Source: Ciona intestinalis
Taxonomy: Eukaryota > Chordata > Ascidiacea > Phlebobranchia > Cionidae
Assembly (NCBI RefSeq): GCF_000224145.3
Contig: NC_020173.2
Location: forward strand, 5,140,270 to 5,204,269
Length of the DNA stretch: 64,000 nt
Direction of reading: 5' to 3'
A model generated the notes under the pieces. It was not told where the DNA came from, did no database searches, and worked only from the letters and a program-made list of their open reading frames with translations. Each line of letters begins with the position of its first letter. The stretch's first letter is position 1. Shown here piece by piece: positions 53,756-64,000 of this stretch. Made by a program: the position numbers and the translations under genes.

Positions 53756-56700
53756 TCACAGCTCTCGAGCCACGACATTAAAACTTTTAGGCAAAAACAC
53801 CGGGCCGCTGGCACCGCTTTTTATATCAGGTAAACCGTTTAACTTAGGATCCGGAAGAAATTCGAAACTCCTAACCAGTGAAACTAAATATATAAACAAC
53901 ATCATAGATGCTAGCTGCTCGCCTAAGCAGTGACGAGGTCCAACTGAAAAGGGTATGACGTAGGGGGAGCGTCCGAACTCCCCGTTTCCATAAAGATGAC
54001 GCTCAGGTTTAAATTCCTCGGGCTCGTCAAATACCTTTGGGTCGTTGTGTACCGCCCAAAGATTAGTGCATACCTAAACAGTGTGTCGAATGAATGAATG
54101 TAACTTTCTTTATCCTTGTGGGAAGAAAACTTTATAACACGGGTGTTCTATTTCATACACCTCGTGCCAGCTTTCGTGTTACCATATGTATAGTAGGTTG
54201 GGGGGAGATAGGATACCTTTAATACATAATATCCAAATAGCCTGATCGTGTTTTAAAGAATTAACAACGGTCTGTGGAAGTCGTGAGGATACGGTTTTAT
54301 AATTCTATGAATGTTCTTTGTTTACTTCCAAAATGAAAGAGAAAACTAAACGAAAAGGTGTCCCATTTCCCCCACCCTATACTATATGTAATAATGTAAC
54401 TTTGTGGGTGAACATTTTTTGGACCCACTTTGGCCTAAATCTTATGTTCTATGGCTTGCTGACGCGTATCACTTCAGCCACGCAGCAAGATAGAATATAA
54501 ACCATTTACCGTTGTTCCCTGTGGTATAACGTAGCTGTCCAATATAACCTGATGACTTGTTTTATGTGGTAAACCAAGAGGAAATAAAGTCCTGAATCTA
54601 TACACTTCGTGAATGAAAGCGCTTGCATACGGCATCTCGTGTTTCTTTAGAATTGTAACTTCTTGATCCCCTGTTGTGGGGAAAAATGACATTAACTGAA
54701 AATATGTAAGAAATAAGTTTTATCCTTGCATATAGCAAGGCAACGGAGTGTTCGGTTTCGTACAATATTCCTGCTCAATTACGAGTTACCATACGCGCTA
54801 ACATATAAAGGGGCTGCTGAGTTAAAGCAATTGCTTTTAAGTGTCTTGCACATATATGCTCACGGTGATAGCACTAATGATACTTAAACCCGTATCATTT
54901 AGATTTGAGTCGCGATCATATATGGGTACTACACTTGCCTTTCATCATATTTTCACTTACCGAGTACTTGAATTATTTCTTTCCGTAACTTGGCTTGCTT
55001 TTCAGGATAATGCAGTAAACACAGAATGGCCCATCGTAGGGTACCAGTCGTTGTTTCGGTCCCGCCCAAAAATAAGTCGTATATATAATGTATTAACTGT
55101 TTGTCCTGCAATGAAATATATACGGTAAAGGTTGAGGCAAAATGATACATGTTTTCGTTTAATTTCTCGTCTTATTCGGTAGAAAACAAAGCACATTTAA
55201 AGAATATAACTGCAGCCTCGCGACTTAAATGAGCGTTATTAATTGGTAAAACCATATCGGAAAATATGGGATATTGTGTGTTGATGGTGTTCCATCTCAC
55301 CCCAAATAGTAGAATAACTGAATGCTATAAATTTCGCGAATCAGCTCCTGATCTGGTGTTCATAAAGTTGTACGACTCTTATTGTGTAAAGAACAAGAAC
55401 CGTCAATATCGCAGCACCAGATCCTTACTTTTGTATAATGTCCTTATTGTGAGACATAACGTTTGGCTATTATTACATGTATCTGCATATGCAGCACTTA
55501 CGTTAAATGACTCGTCCAGTTGGCGATGCTTGAGCAGAAGAAAGGCGTCAATAAAGTCCCTAATGTTCGTGCTGTCATATGTCTTTTCGTGTATGTTTAT
55601 AAACCCGAGAAGGGTTCCTGAAATTAAACATGAATAAGTCATATCTCGAATATCCTCCGTCCCACCGAGATATGACGCATTCATTATGTCTATAATACCA
55701 ACGTTTTAAAATGCTTAGCTTCTGCCGTCGTGTCTGTTTCCTCTTTTGAAAGAAATTCGTTAAGGCTTCAAAACCGAAGCCGGTGGAAGCACTAGCACCA
55801 AGTGGGTTGTAAAATCTGCAACAGCAAGAAATGAATGAACATAGAGTATTTATTCCAAGGTGTCGAGACATCCACAGTCGGTATAACACGGGGTCTGATC
55901 ACAAGCTTGTGATCGCTTACAATATAGTTAACCATAAAATACCGCTTTAAGTTGTTTTCGTTAGTTCTAAATAAGAACACATATGCCTAAAACAGAATGG
56001 GATCATCTCGAACTCGTATATAAACTGGGTTAGAAAGCAAGCTGCAGGGTAACCACTTAGCCATGCCGCCGGAAAACCCCTTTTTTTCTCCAAGAAAATC
56101 TCTGAAAGAAAACTTTTCGGGTATACAAACCTCCGTGAGAGTTGGTGAATTATCCTCTTAAACCTTTGATCACTGTATTGAAATCGCTGTCCAAGCAAAA
56201 TTGAACATAACACATTAGACACAGCATTCGTAAGAATTGTCTAAAACCACAATAAGCAAGTAAGGTTAAAACAAGATTGTCTAATAGTATTTGCATTCAA
56301 GTTATTGATTTTTACATTTAAGATGAAATTTATAAAACTTTAATTCTTTGAAACACGATCAAGACATTTGGATATTTTGTACCAAATAAGGTGTCCCGTC
56401 TTCCCCCATAGTAACTATATTACGAGCTGCTTACATTATACGAATGATTAGTGTATTAAAAATAGAGCTCTATTAAATATGATGTTCTCTAACCGTTGCA
56501 ATGTACACCTTGTTATAACTTACATCGATAGAAAACGCTACCCCTCTTTTAGAACGAACAGCTTCCTTCAAATAAGAGACTTCCTCGATGACATGTTTCT
56601 CTAAACTTTTGTTTTCTGTGATTCCAAAACTGTAGCAAGAATTAAAACATGATTATTTTACCCCAGCCTAATATTTAAGTAATGAAAACCTGAACTATTT

Positions 56701-57598
56701 TACCTAAAACTATTAAATATTCGGTAATGAAAACATGAACAGTCCTACCTCAACCTATACTATATTTAAGATGATGAAAACACATGCGTTTGCCATGCAG
56801 GCCATTGCAAATGATAGGATTCGTACCCACGGAACGCGAGAAGTCCCAACGTTTTGTGCATCGTCCACGAGCGACCGTTATCAAGGAAGACAATCCCATC
56901 TTCTTTCTTATGCGGGCTTGGCCTTCCCGAGAAAATATCTCCTTCGCCCATCAAGGCCTAATATCCGAAGCAAATATTACTATAATATAACTGATAACTG
57001 GTGCCAATGTAGGCTACATCGCGGCTGAAACACGGAAAATATTTATTTCCAACCCGTTTGTTGAATGGTGACCCCATTAAACATTACACACAAGTTACCA
57101 ATATTATTTGGTGCGTATATAAAGTTACCACTACAGATGAATGAATGAATGTTATTTATCCTTGTCTGGCGTGTGTCACGGGCGCCCGAAGTTCGGTTCA
57201 AAAGTTGAACCAAAAAGCCAAGGTATATATGCAGTCGTGGTGTGTATGTAATATGACAACACCAAACATGTTTTAAAACTTAAAAAACGAAGATAAATTA
57301 CCATTTTGATACTCGCACAGTCTCCCAAGACGACCCAGTTTTTTCTCCCAACACGAGCGCCCATCACTGGTCCATATTCCCTCTTCCATTCGTTGAGTTT
57401 TCGTTCTGGATGGCGTCCAAGCAACGGCAGGACTCCAAGGATAGGAATTCCCCTTGGGCCGGGAGGAAAACTACGTGGCATTTGGTACCAGTGCCGGTAG
57501 AGCAAGTACGCCGCTGTACATGTAAGGAACTTGCATACAGTTAAGTAACTTACAAAGCTCCCAGGCACTTCTAGCATGGTACCATTGTTCAATAGCAT
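53756..57598 (-). CDS. Cytochrome P450, CYP2-like
   Basis: Nine exons: 57598-57302, 56957-56827, 56629-56524, 56240-56131, 55815-55703, 55617-55502, 55105-54961, 54670-54510, 54073-53756. They join in frame to 498 aa, normal for a microsomal P450. An N-terminal hydrophobic anchor is followed by the Pro-rich hinge FPPGPRGIPILG. The I-helix oxygen-binding motif is GGTETT (305-310), the ExxR pair is Glu361/Arg364 (HEVYRF), and the heme loop is PFSVGPRHCLGE with Cys442 as heme ligand. The nine-exon layout and motifs such as FSGRP and IHEV point to the CYP2 clan. It is an ER monooxygenase working with NADPH-P450 reductase; the substrate is unknown. Exon 1 has a near-identical second copy at 60735-60439. 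Confidence 0.93.
54083..54450. mobile_element. SINE interrupted by a MITE
   Basis: SINE sequence runs from the GAATGAATGAATGTAAC end at 54083 to ACCATATGTA and resumes after ~54388 with TAATGTAACTTTGTGGGTGA. The intervening ~200 bases are a MITE of family A. Confidence 0.8.
54189..54386. mobile_element. MITE family A nested in the SINE
   Basis: Complete copy in the last P450 intron, bordered by TA on both sides. Confidence 0.85.
54710..54900. mobile_element. SINE, diverged
   Basis: In the P450 exon 7/8 intron (TTATCCTTGCATATAGCAAGG, TTACGAGTTACCATACGCG). Confidence 0.6.
55130..55310. mobile_element. MITE family A, diverged
   Basis: In the P450 exon 6/7 intron. The interior and right end (CCATCTCACCCC) are recognisable and the left TIR is degra­ded. 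Confidence 0.65.
56330..56415. mobile_element. MITE family A, right-half fragment
   Basis: In the P450 exon 3/4 intron. Only the AAACACGATCAAGA to CTTCCCCCATAGTA half remains. Confidence 0.65.
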
Positions 57599-58827
57599 TT
57601 TAAAAGGTTTGCAAAGTGCTAACTAAATAATCTGCAATGTAAAACTCTACTGTAGGAAATCATTTTTTATTTCCAATAATATCCACCGAGAAAGGTTCGT
57701 AGATTTCTGTAAGTGCAAATGATACGTACACTTTGCCTAGGTTTTTGTATTTGAAATATTTAATGGTCTGTCTTTTCTATATCATTGTGCTCTCCATGAT
57801 TAGTTTTAAAGGCAATCCGATTAACGAAAAAGAATCCGCTTCCATGCCTTCAAATTATATCTTACTGACAACATAACCTGTAAGCCCACTTTACAATAAA
57901 ATATGACAGGTATGCGTAACACCCGGCGTATCAACCTTATTATAGCTCTGTATCAGACTATGAGTCAGTGCATAACATGGTAAAATCATTCGAATTTGCT
58001 CACAAATTTTTACACAAAATTTTCGTCACGATATTCTGACATCAGCCTTAATATAGCACGGTTAATTGTAGTCGACGCGGTGTTAATAAAACTAAAATAA
58101 TCTGGATTTTTCCAGGAAACAAAGCGGGATATCCGGTTTTGTAGAAATCTTCGTACTTCCGTTAATATTTTGTATCCGTTTTCGTTATTGTTGTATGGTA
58201 AGGCGGGGGAAGATGGGACACTTTAATACCTAAATATTCTGATCGTGTTTTAAACAATTAAAAACAGTTTATGGGAGTCTTGGGGATACGGTTTTATATT
58301 TTTTGAATGTTCTTTTGTTTAGTACCAAATAGGAAGATAAAATAGGATAAAAAGTTGTCCCATCTTCCCCCACCCTATTATATATTTTCTAGTTGTTCAC
58401 TTTCCCAAAGGAAAGGTTAATAACAAATGCTATGTTTCATCCTCTATTTTTAGCTATATTTTTCTGCTGGGAGCATAACTTTGTCTCTAATATCACAAAA
58501 AGTGATTGGGCTACGTCTACTGATGTGCTGTTGCTAAACGACGACGACGGAACAATTGCAAAATGTTAAGTAAAATTGAACTAATACTATAATATTTATC
58601 TGTTTGGTACACCGATGCATCCGAGTGCTACATGGTTTTCAATCTGAGTCCCCGCTTAGATTAACATTATAGAATTTCTATGTAAATGTAAAATTTTCTG
58701 CGCTTAGGTAAATAAATATTTTCCTAAGAAGATTGATCAGGATTACTAAGCGATTAGAGTTCTTTATATATTTTCTTAAGCCTCAAACACAGGCCAAAAA
58801 GGGGAAAGAGTGTTTAGAAGTGCCGAC
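57599..58827. other. Shared upstream region of two divergent genes
   Basis: The P450 start (57598, minus) and the next gene's start (58828, plus) are 1.2 kb apart head to head. The interval holds one MITE (58194-58382). No TATA box was picked with confidence. Confidence 0.5.
58194..58382. mobile_element. MITE family A, left haplotype block
   Basis: Allelic with the copy at 61286-61484. Both sit at the same site, so the insertion predates the split of the two haplotypes. Confidence 0.85.
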
Positions 58828-59521
58828 ATGGCACACAGAGACCATAATTCTCCCGGGTCAAGTCGAAATATTGGTCCCCAAAATCGCGCTCGTGGTTTGG
58901 GTGCAATTCCACCAAATGCTGATGGTCGCATGGACTTTTTAGAAGAACCGGTACATAGTTAATTGACGCACAATATACATTTTGGCATTGAAAGATTTTA
59001 GAAGAACCGGTACATAGTTAATCGACGCACAAAATACATTTTGGCATTGAAATTACCTATATACAAACAGCATAATGCCTTTTTTGTTGGCTTACCTCAT
59101 TTTCGATGGGATGCCATGAAAGGACTGTACTGTCTGTACACTATAGCTCTGTAGATATGTATATGTCACTTACAATGTAACATGCATGGTAACATCAACA
59201 TGTAAGCTGGCATGAGGTGTATGAAACAGAACACCTGTGTTATAACACCCGGGCGTTTTTCAGGCATGCAAGGATAAAGCAAGTTACATTCATTCATAAG
59301 TTTTATAATATTTTTATTAAATTTCCATTTTTTTAAACCTTTGTATTCTGTGCATTGGTTTTTCATTAAATTTGACTTTGCAGGAAAATAATGAAGAGTT
59401 TCCTCTGCAAGTTGTCAATAGAAGACACAACCAACCAAGAGCTCGTGCCGGGGGTGTGAGGATAGTGACTTATCAATCTTATCGAGGGTACAGGTTACGA
59501 CGTGAGGACCAACAGGAACAG
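58828..59521 (+). CDS. First two exons of unrecognised gene, left (allelic) copy
   Basis: Exons 58828-58950 and 59384-59521 encode the same N-terminal residues as 61919-62041 and 62542-62679. The later exons exist only once, after the right copy. This copy therefore most likely belongs to the alternative haplotype of the same gene. Confidence 0.6.
59175..59300 (-). mobile_element. SINE fragment, left haplotype block
   Basis: GTAACATGCATGGTAACATC to GTTACATTCATTCAT. The allelic partner is at 62340-62458. Confidence 0.7.
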
Positions 59522-59672
59522 GTTGGTTAAACAAAATTTTTGCACTAATAAAAAATCTGGTAGAAAGTTTTAGAGTTTAATACTTAGGGGTTATAGGGGG
59601 TTAGTAGTTGACAAATAACGTAGGGGGGGAGGAGATTCTTTGCTACCACCATATTTTTTTGCATAAAAATTC

Positions 59673-60172
59673 NNNNNNNNNNNNNNNNNNNNNNNNNNNN
59701 NNNNNNNNNNNNNNNNNNNNNNNNNNNNNNNNNNNNNNNNNNNNNNNNNNNNNNNNNNNNNNNNNNNNNNNNNNNNNNNNNNNNNNNNNNNNNNNNNNNN
59801 NNNNNNNNNNNNNNNNNNNNNNNNNNNNNNNNNNNNNNNNNNNNNNNNNNNNNNNNNNNNNNNNNNNNNNNNNNNNNNNNNNNNNNNNNNNNNNNNNNNN
59901 NNNNNNNNNNNNNNNNNNNNNNNNNNNNNNNNNNNNNNNNNNNNNNNNNNNNNNNNNNNNNNNNNNNNNNNNNNNNNNNNNNNNNNNNNNNNNNNNNNNN
60001 NNNNNNNNNNNNNNNNNNNNNNNNNNNNNNNNNNNNNNNNNNNNNNNNNNNNNNNNNNNNNNNNNNNNNNNNNNNNNNNNNNNNNNNNNNNNNNNNNNNN
60101 NNNNNNNNNNNNNNNNNNNNNNNNNNNNNNNNNNNNNNNNNNNNNNNNNNNNNNNNNNNNNNNNNNNNNNNN
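59673..60172. other. Assembly gap, exactly 500 N
   Basis: A round-number run of N, typical of a placeholder of unknown size between contigs. Both flanks are the ends of the duplicated block. Confidence 0.98.
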
Positions 60173-60438
60173 AATATTTATTTCCAACCCGTTTGTTGAA
60201 TGGTGACCCCATTAAACATTACACACAAGTTACCAATATTATTTGGTGCGTATATAAAGTTACCACTACAGATGAATGAATGAATGTTATTTATCCTTGT
60301 CTGGCGTGTGTCACGGGCGCCCGAAGTTCGGTTCAAAAGTTGAACCAAAAAGCCAAGGTATATATGCAGTCGTGGTGTGTATGTAATATGACAACACCAA
60401 ACATGTTTTAAAACTTAAAAAAAACGAAGATAAATTAC

Positions 60439-60735
60439 CATTTTGATACTCGCACAGTCTCCCAAGACGACCCAGTTTTTTCTCCCAACCCGAGCGCCCA
60501 TCACTGGTCCATATTCCCTCTTCCATTCGTTGAGTTTTTGTTCTGGATGGCGTCCAAGCAACGGCAGGACTCCAAGGATAGGAATTCCCCTTGGGCCGGG
60601 AGGAAAACTACGTGGCATTTGGTACCAGTGCCGGTAGAGCAAGTACGCCGCTGTACATGTAAGGAACTTGCATACAGTTAAGTAACTTACAAAGCTCCCA
60701 GGCACTTCTAGCATGGTACCATTGTTCAATAGCAT
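60439..60735 (-). pseudogene. Second copy of P450 exon 1 only
   Basis: A 99-codon exon identical to P450 exon 1 except for R66Q and silent changes. The hydrophobic anchor and the Pro-rich hinge are intact, with a good donor. No exon 2 can follow because the N gap lies next on this strand. It is most simply the other allele of the P450 at 57598, not a decayed paralogue. Confidence 0.6.
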
Positions 60736-61285
60736 TTTAAAAGGTTTACAAAGTGCTAACTAACTAACCTGCAATGTAAAAAAAAAACTAGATTTCTGTA
60801 AGTGCAAATGAAACGTACACTTTGCCTAAGTTATTGTATTTGAAATATTTAATGGTCTGCCTTTTCTATATCATTGTGCTCTCCATGATTAGTTTTAAAG
60901 GCAATCCGATTAACGAAAAAGAATCCGCTTCCATGCCTTCGAATTATATCTTACTGACAACATAACCTGTAAGCCCACTTTACAACAAAATATGACAGGT
61001 ATGCGTAACACCCGGCGTATCAATAACCTTATTATAGCTCTGTATCAGACTATGAGTCAGTGCATAACATGGTAAAATCATTCGAATTTGCTCACAAATT
61101 TTTACACAAAATTTTCGTCACGATATTCTGACATCAGCCTTAATATAGCACGGTTAATTGTAGTCGACGCGGTGTTAATAAAACTAAAATAATCTGGAAT
61201 TTTCCAGGAAACAAAGCGGGATATCCGGTTTTGTAGAAATCTTTGTATTTCCGTTAATATTTTATATCCGTTTTTCGTTATTGTT

Positions 61286-61484
61286 ATAGTAGGGTAGAAA
61301 AGATGGGACACTTTTAGCACATCATACCTAAATATCCTGATCGTGTTTTTAAAAATTAATGACAGTTTATGGAAGTCGTGAGAATACGGTTTTACAATTT
61401 ATTCTTTGAATGTTTTTTGTTTATTACCAAATAGGACGATAAAATAGGATAAAAAGTTGTCCCATCTTCCCCCACTCTATTATA
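61286..61484. mobile_element. MITE family A, right haplotype block
   Basis: Same site as 58194-58382 but with more internal differences than the surrounding DNA. Confidence 0.85.
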
Positions 61485-61918
61485 TATTTTCTTGTTGTTC
61501 ACTTTCCCAAGGGAAAGGTTAATAAGTGCTATGTTTTATCTTATATTTCGCTATATTTTTCTGCTGGGAGCACAACTTTGTCACTTAATATCACGAAAAA
61601 AACGATTGGGCTACGTCTACTGATGTGCTGTTTCTAAATGACGACGGAACAATTGCAAAATGTTAAGTAAAATTGAACTAATTCTATTATCTGTTTGGTA
61701 CACCGATGCATCCGAGTGCTGCATGTTTTTCAATCTGAGTCCCCGCTTAAATTAACATTATAGAATTTCTATGTAAATGTAAAATTTTCTGCGCTTAGGT
61801 AAATAAATATTTTCCTAAGAAGATTGATCAGGATTACTAAGCGATTAAACTTCTTTATATATTTTCTTAAGCCTCAAACACAGGCCAAAAAGGGGAAAGA
61901 GTGTTTAGAAGTGCCGAC

Positions 61919-63698
61919 ATGGCACACAGAGACCATAATTCTCCCGGGTCAAGTCGAAATATTGGTCCCCAAAATCGCGCTCGTGGTTTGGGTGCAATTC
62001 CACCAAATGCTGATGGTCGCATGGACTTCTTAGAAGAACCGGTACATAGTTAATTGACGCTTTACATATTAAACACTAAAAATACCTCTTGGCAATGACA
62101 TTGGCCTAATTGAAACAGTATTATTTTTTATATATAAATAATGAATGACAACATTTTAGTCATTTCTACAATAAGATACCCTACTGTCAGGGCCAGGGAA
62201 GAATTTATCCGTTATACATACTTTATGCTTACGTCTGTCACACCAACTTTTTTTGTTATCTCATTTTCGCCAGGATGCCATGAAAGGACTGTATTGTCTG
62301 TACACTATAGCTCTGTAGATATGTATATGTCACTTACAATTTAACATGCATGGTAACATGTAAGCTGGCATGAGGTGTATGAAACAGAACACCTGTGTTA
62401 TAACACCCAGGCGTTTTTCAGGCATGCAAGGATAAAGCAAGTTACATTCATTCATAAGTTTTATAATATTTTTATTAAATTTCCATTTTTTTAAACCTTT
62501 GTATTCTGTGCATTGGTTTTCCATTAAATTTGACTTTGCAGGAAAATAATGAAGAGTTTCCTCTGCAAGTTGTCAATAGAAGACACAACCAGCCAAGAGC
62601 TCGTGCCGGGGGTGTGAGGATAGTGACTTATCAATCTTATCGAGGGTACAGGTTACGACGCGAGGACCAACAGGAACAGGTTGGTTAAACACAATTTTTG
62701 CACTATTAAAAAATCTGGTAGAAAGTTTTAGAGTTTAATACTTAAGGGTTATAGGGGGTTAGCAGTTGACAAATAACGTAGGGGGGGAGGAGATTCTTTG
62801 CTACCACCATATTTTTTTGCATGAAAATTCCTCTAAAAAACTACTGTTTATTACTGCTCGCAAATTTGCAAATCCTCGCAAAAAATGAAATCTTTAACAT
62901 AAAACCAGTGCCTATCTATGCTCATATTATATATATGCCTAATTTTCCATTTTCTCTAAAAGCAGGGTAGGTTTTACAACTCGCCACCTGTGAACCAAGA
63001 CCAGCAGAACGACATCGTTCCGGTTCTATCCAGTCCTGACGGCTTTTCCAGCGACTCTCTTGCTGGAGAAGAGCATGAATGGTCGGATGGAATGAGCAGT
63101 ATTTCAGATTTGGATGAACGACTTCCCCCAGCCGCAGCCCCACCTGCTTACCCCGTTCCAGGGGCGGCTGATTCACCCCCACCAGATTTTCTCGGGATAT
63201 CTATGGGTTCTAGGGGGGTGGGTTCTTCCCGTGGTAATAAGAGGTAAGTATATGTCCAAACTTTGTCTGTTTAAAATAAACATGATATCAAATACAAGTG
63301 TGCAGACTTAGTAAGCAAGCTGCAGTGGCACGGTAGTTAGTAAGTCTGGCTGGTCATAGAGAGGACAGGTTTAAGGCTTTTCGCTGGTACAGTAAAAAAT
63401 CCTCCAAAAATAATCACACGCAAAGTTACACATGTAACTCCCACAATGTGTATGAAACAGAACACTCATGTTATAAAAACTGTCATTGCTCTAACATGCC
63501 GGGGTAAATAGGTTGCATATGCGGAAATATTTACTTTTGAAATTATTTAACAGAACTCGAACTGGCAGCACATCAAGTTACTCCTCAGTTGAATCTGTGT
63601 GTTTCAATTCACGCAAACAAAAGATATCAAACACCAACTCAGTCCAATGCATCTCACAACGCATGGCTCTTATTGATAAGCTTCAAAAATACAGATCC
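61919..63698 (+). CDS. Unrecognised basic / Pro-Ser-rich protein, 3' end outside window
   Basis: Exons 61919-62041, 62542-62679, 62966-63243 and 63554-63698 keep one frame (phases 0, 0, 2, 0), giving 228 codons so far. The last visible donor is TCC|GTGAGT at 63698. The N-terminus is Arg/Gly/Asn-rich (RNIGPQNRARG, RGYRLRREDQQEQ). The middle is acidic and Pro-rich (EHEWSDGMSSISDLDERLPP). The end is Ser-rich, followed by a short helical RMALIDKLQKYRS. There is no signal peptide or membrane segment, so an intracellular, largely disordered protein is likely. I do not recognise the family. The ATG is the first in the open frame, and both allelic copies conserve it. Confidence 0.6.
62340..62458 (-). 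mobile_element. SINE fragment, right haplotype block
   Basis: Same site as 59175-59300 with small differences. Confidence 0.7.
63325..63510 (-). mobile_element. SINE, nearly full
   Basis: Head GTGGCACGGTAGTTAGTAAG through CAGAACACTCATGTTATAAA, in the intron before exon 4 of the unrecognised gene. Confidence 0.65.
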
Positions 63699-64000
63699 GT
63701 GAGTTATAATAGGAATTACTTTAAAAAATTAGAGTCTCACATTTTTATCTAAAAACCACTAGTGTATCGTATTTTAAATTTGTATTTAAGATTGTGTATT
63801 GTAGTTATAAAACAGTCTTTTCACAAAATTGGCCTGTTGTGTAAGATTTCAAACTAAGCTGTATTTGATTAAACCAAATCCACCATTCATAACAGGCAAA
63901 CTTTTTATTTACTAAGCAAATACAGCTGTATTATTAAACAGATTTAAATACAGAAGTCAAATATGGTGGCCCAACATTGTCATCCAGCCTTTTGAATTTT
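63699..64000. other. Intron sequence at window end
   Basis: It follows the donor at 63698. It holds an A/T-rich imperfect palindrome (~63830-63960, arms containing TACAGCTGTAT and AACAGGC-type words) that may be another small transposon relic. No exon was seen. Confidence 0.35.

Larger units (their letters stand above)
57038..59672. repeat. Left copy of a ~2.65 kb duplicated block (probable haplotype overlap)
   Basis: Nearly identical to 60173-62830 over its whole length, with scattered substitutions and indels. Extra relative to the right copy are ~45 bases near 57640-57690 and a tandem repeat of ~60 bases at 58942-59055. It ends exactly at the N gap. Confidence 0.9.
60173..62830. repeat. 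Right copy of the duplicated block (probable haplotype overlap)
   Basis: It starts at the gap edge with the sequence found at 57038 and stays collinear to 62830, where the left copy stops at the gap. It carries ~140 bases near 62060-62200 that replace the left copy's tandem repeat. Confidence 0.9.

Noticed and set aside
59591-60279. Long frames across the N run
   Set aside because: Artefacts of undetermined bases.
60439-60735. A second, independent P450 gene
   Set aside because: Only exon 1 is present, at near identity and at a contig edge; a haplotype copy explains it better.

Overview
The window looks like a compact invertebrate-chordate nuclear genome, most likely a tunicate of the Ciona type. 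The basis is an animal GH9 cellulase with cellulose-binding modules, short GT-AG introns, AT-rich intergenic DNA, two very abundant small repeat families (a ~200 bp TA-flanked MITE and a tRNA-derived SINE ending in an ATTC tail), and closely packed co-oriented genes that look like a trans-spliced operon. The species call is an inference. All gene structures were worked out by hand from splice signals, reading phase and remembered family sequences; no database search was run.

Layout. 96-1845 (+): partial Ly6/uPAR-like (LU) gene with a Thr-rich exon and a broken frame. 2623-10152 (+): complete 16-exon secreted GH9 endoglucanase (934 aa). 10822-18718 (+): three tightly spaced genes, SF3B2 (intronless), ELP3 and THG1L, the last two each with a 3' splice site just before the ATG. 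18719-22553: no gene seen. 22799-23496 (+): unrecognised secreted protein with basic cleavage sites, convergent with a possible 72-aa basic peptide gene at 24466-24179 (-). 37073-26963 (-): 21-exon MMS22L. 41878-38150 (-): C2-like protein with a 566-codon Ser-rich last exon. 52412-45611 (-): 10-exon type-B carboxylesterase/cholinesterase-like protein, probably membrane-anchored. 57598-53756 (-): 9-exon CYP2-like cytochrome P450. 58828 onward (+): unrecognised gene divergent from the P450 and running off the window.

A 500-base N gap (59673-60172) is flanked by two near-identical ~2.65 kb blocks (57038-59672 and 60173-62830). Each carries P450 exon 1 and the first two exons of the divergent gene. 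This is best read as two unmerged haplotype contigs and not as a real duplication.

Functional themes: cellulose hydrolysis (GH9), mRNA splicing (SF3B2), tRNA modification and maturation (ELP3, THG1L), replication-fork repair (MMS22L), and ester and xenobiotic or lipid metabolism (esterase, P450). The least explained items are the convergent secreted or peptide genes at 22.8-24.5 kb, the operon-like trio, and the esterase gene in which every intron carries a mobile element.
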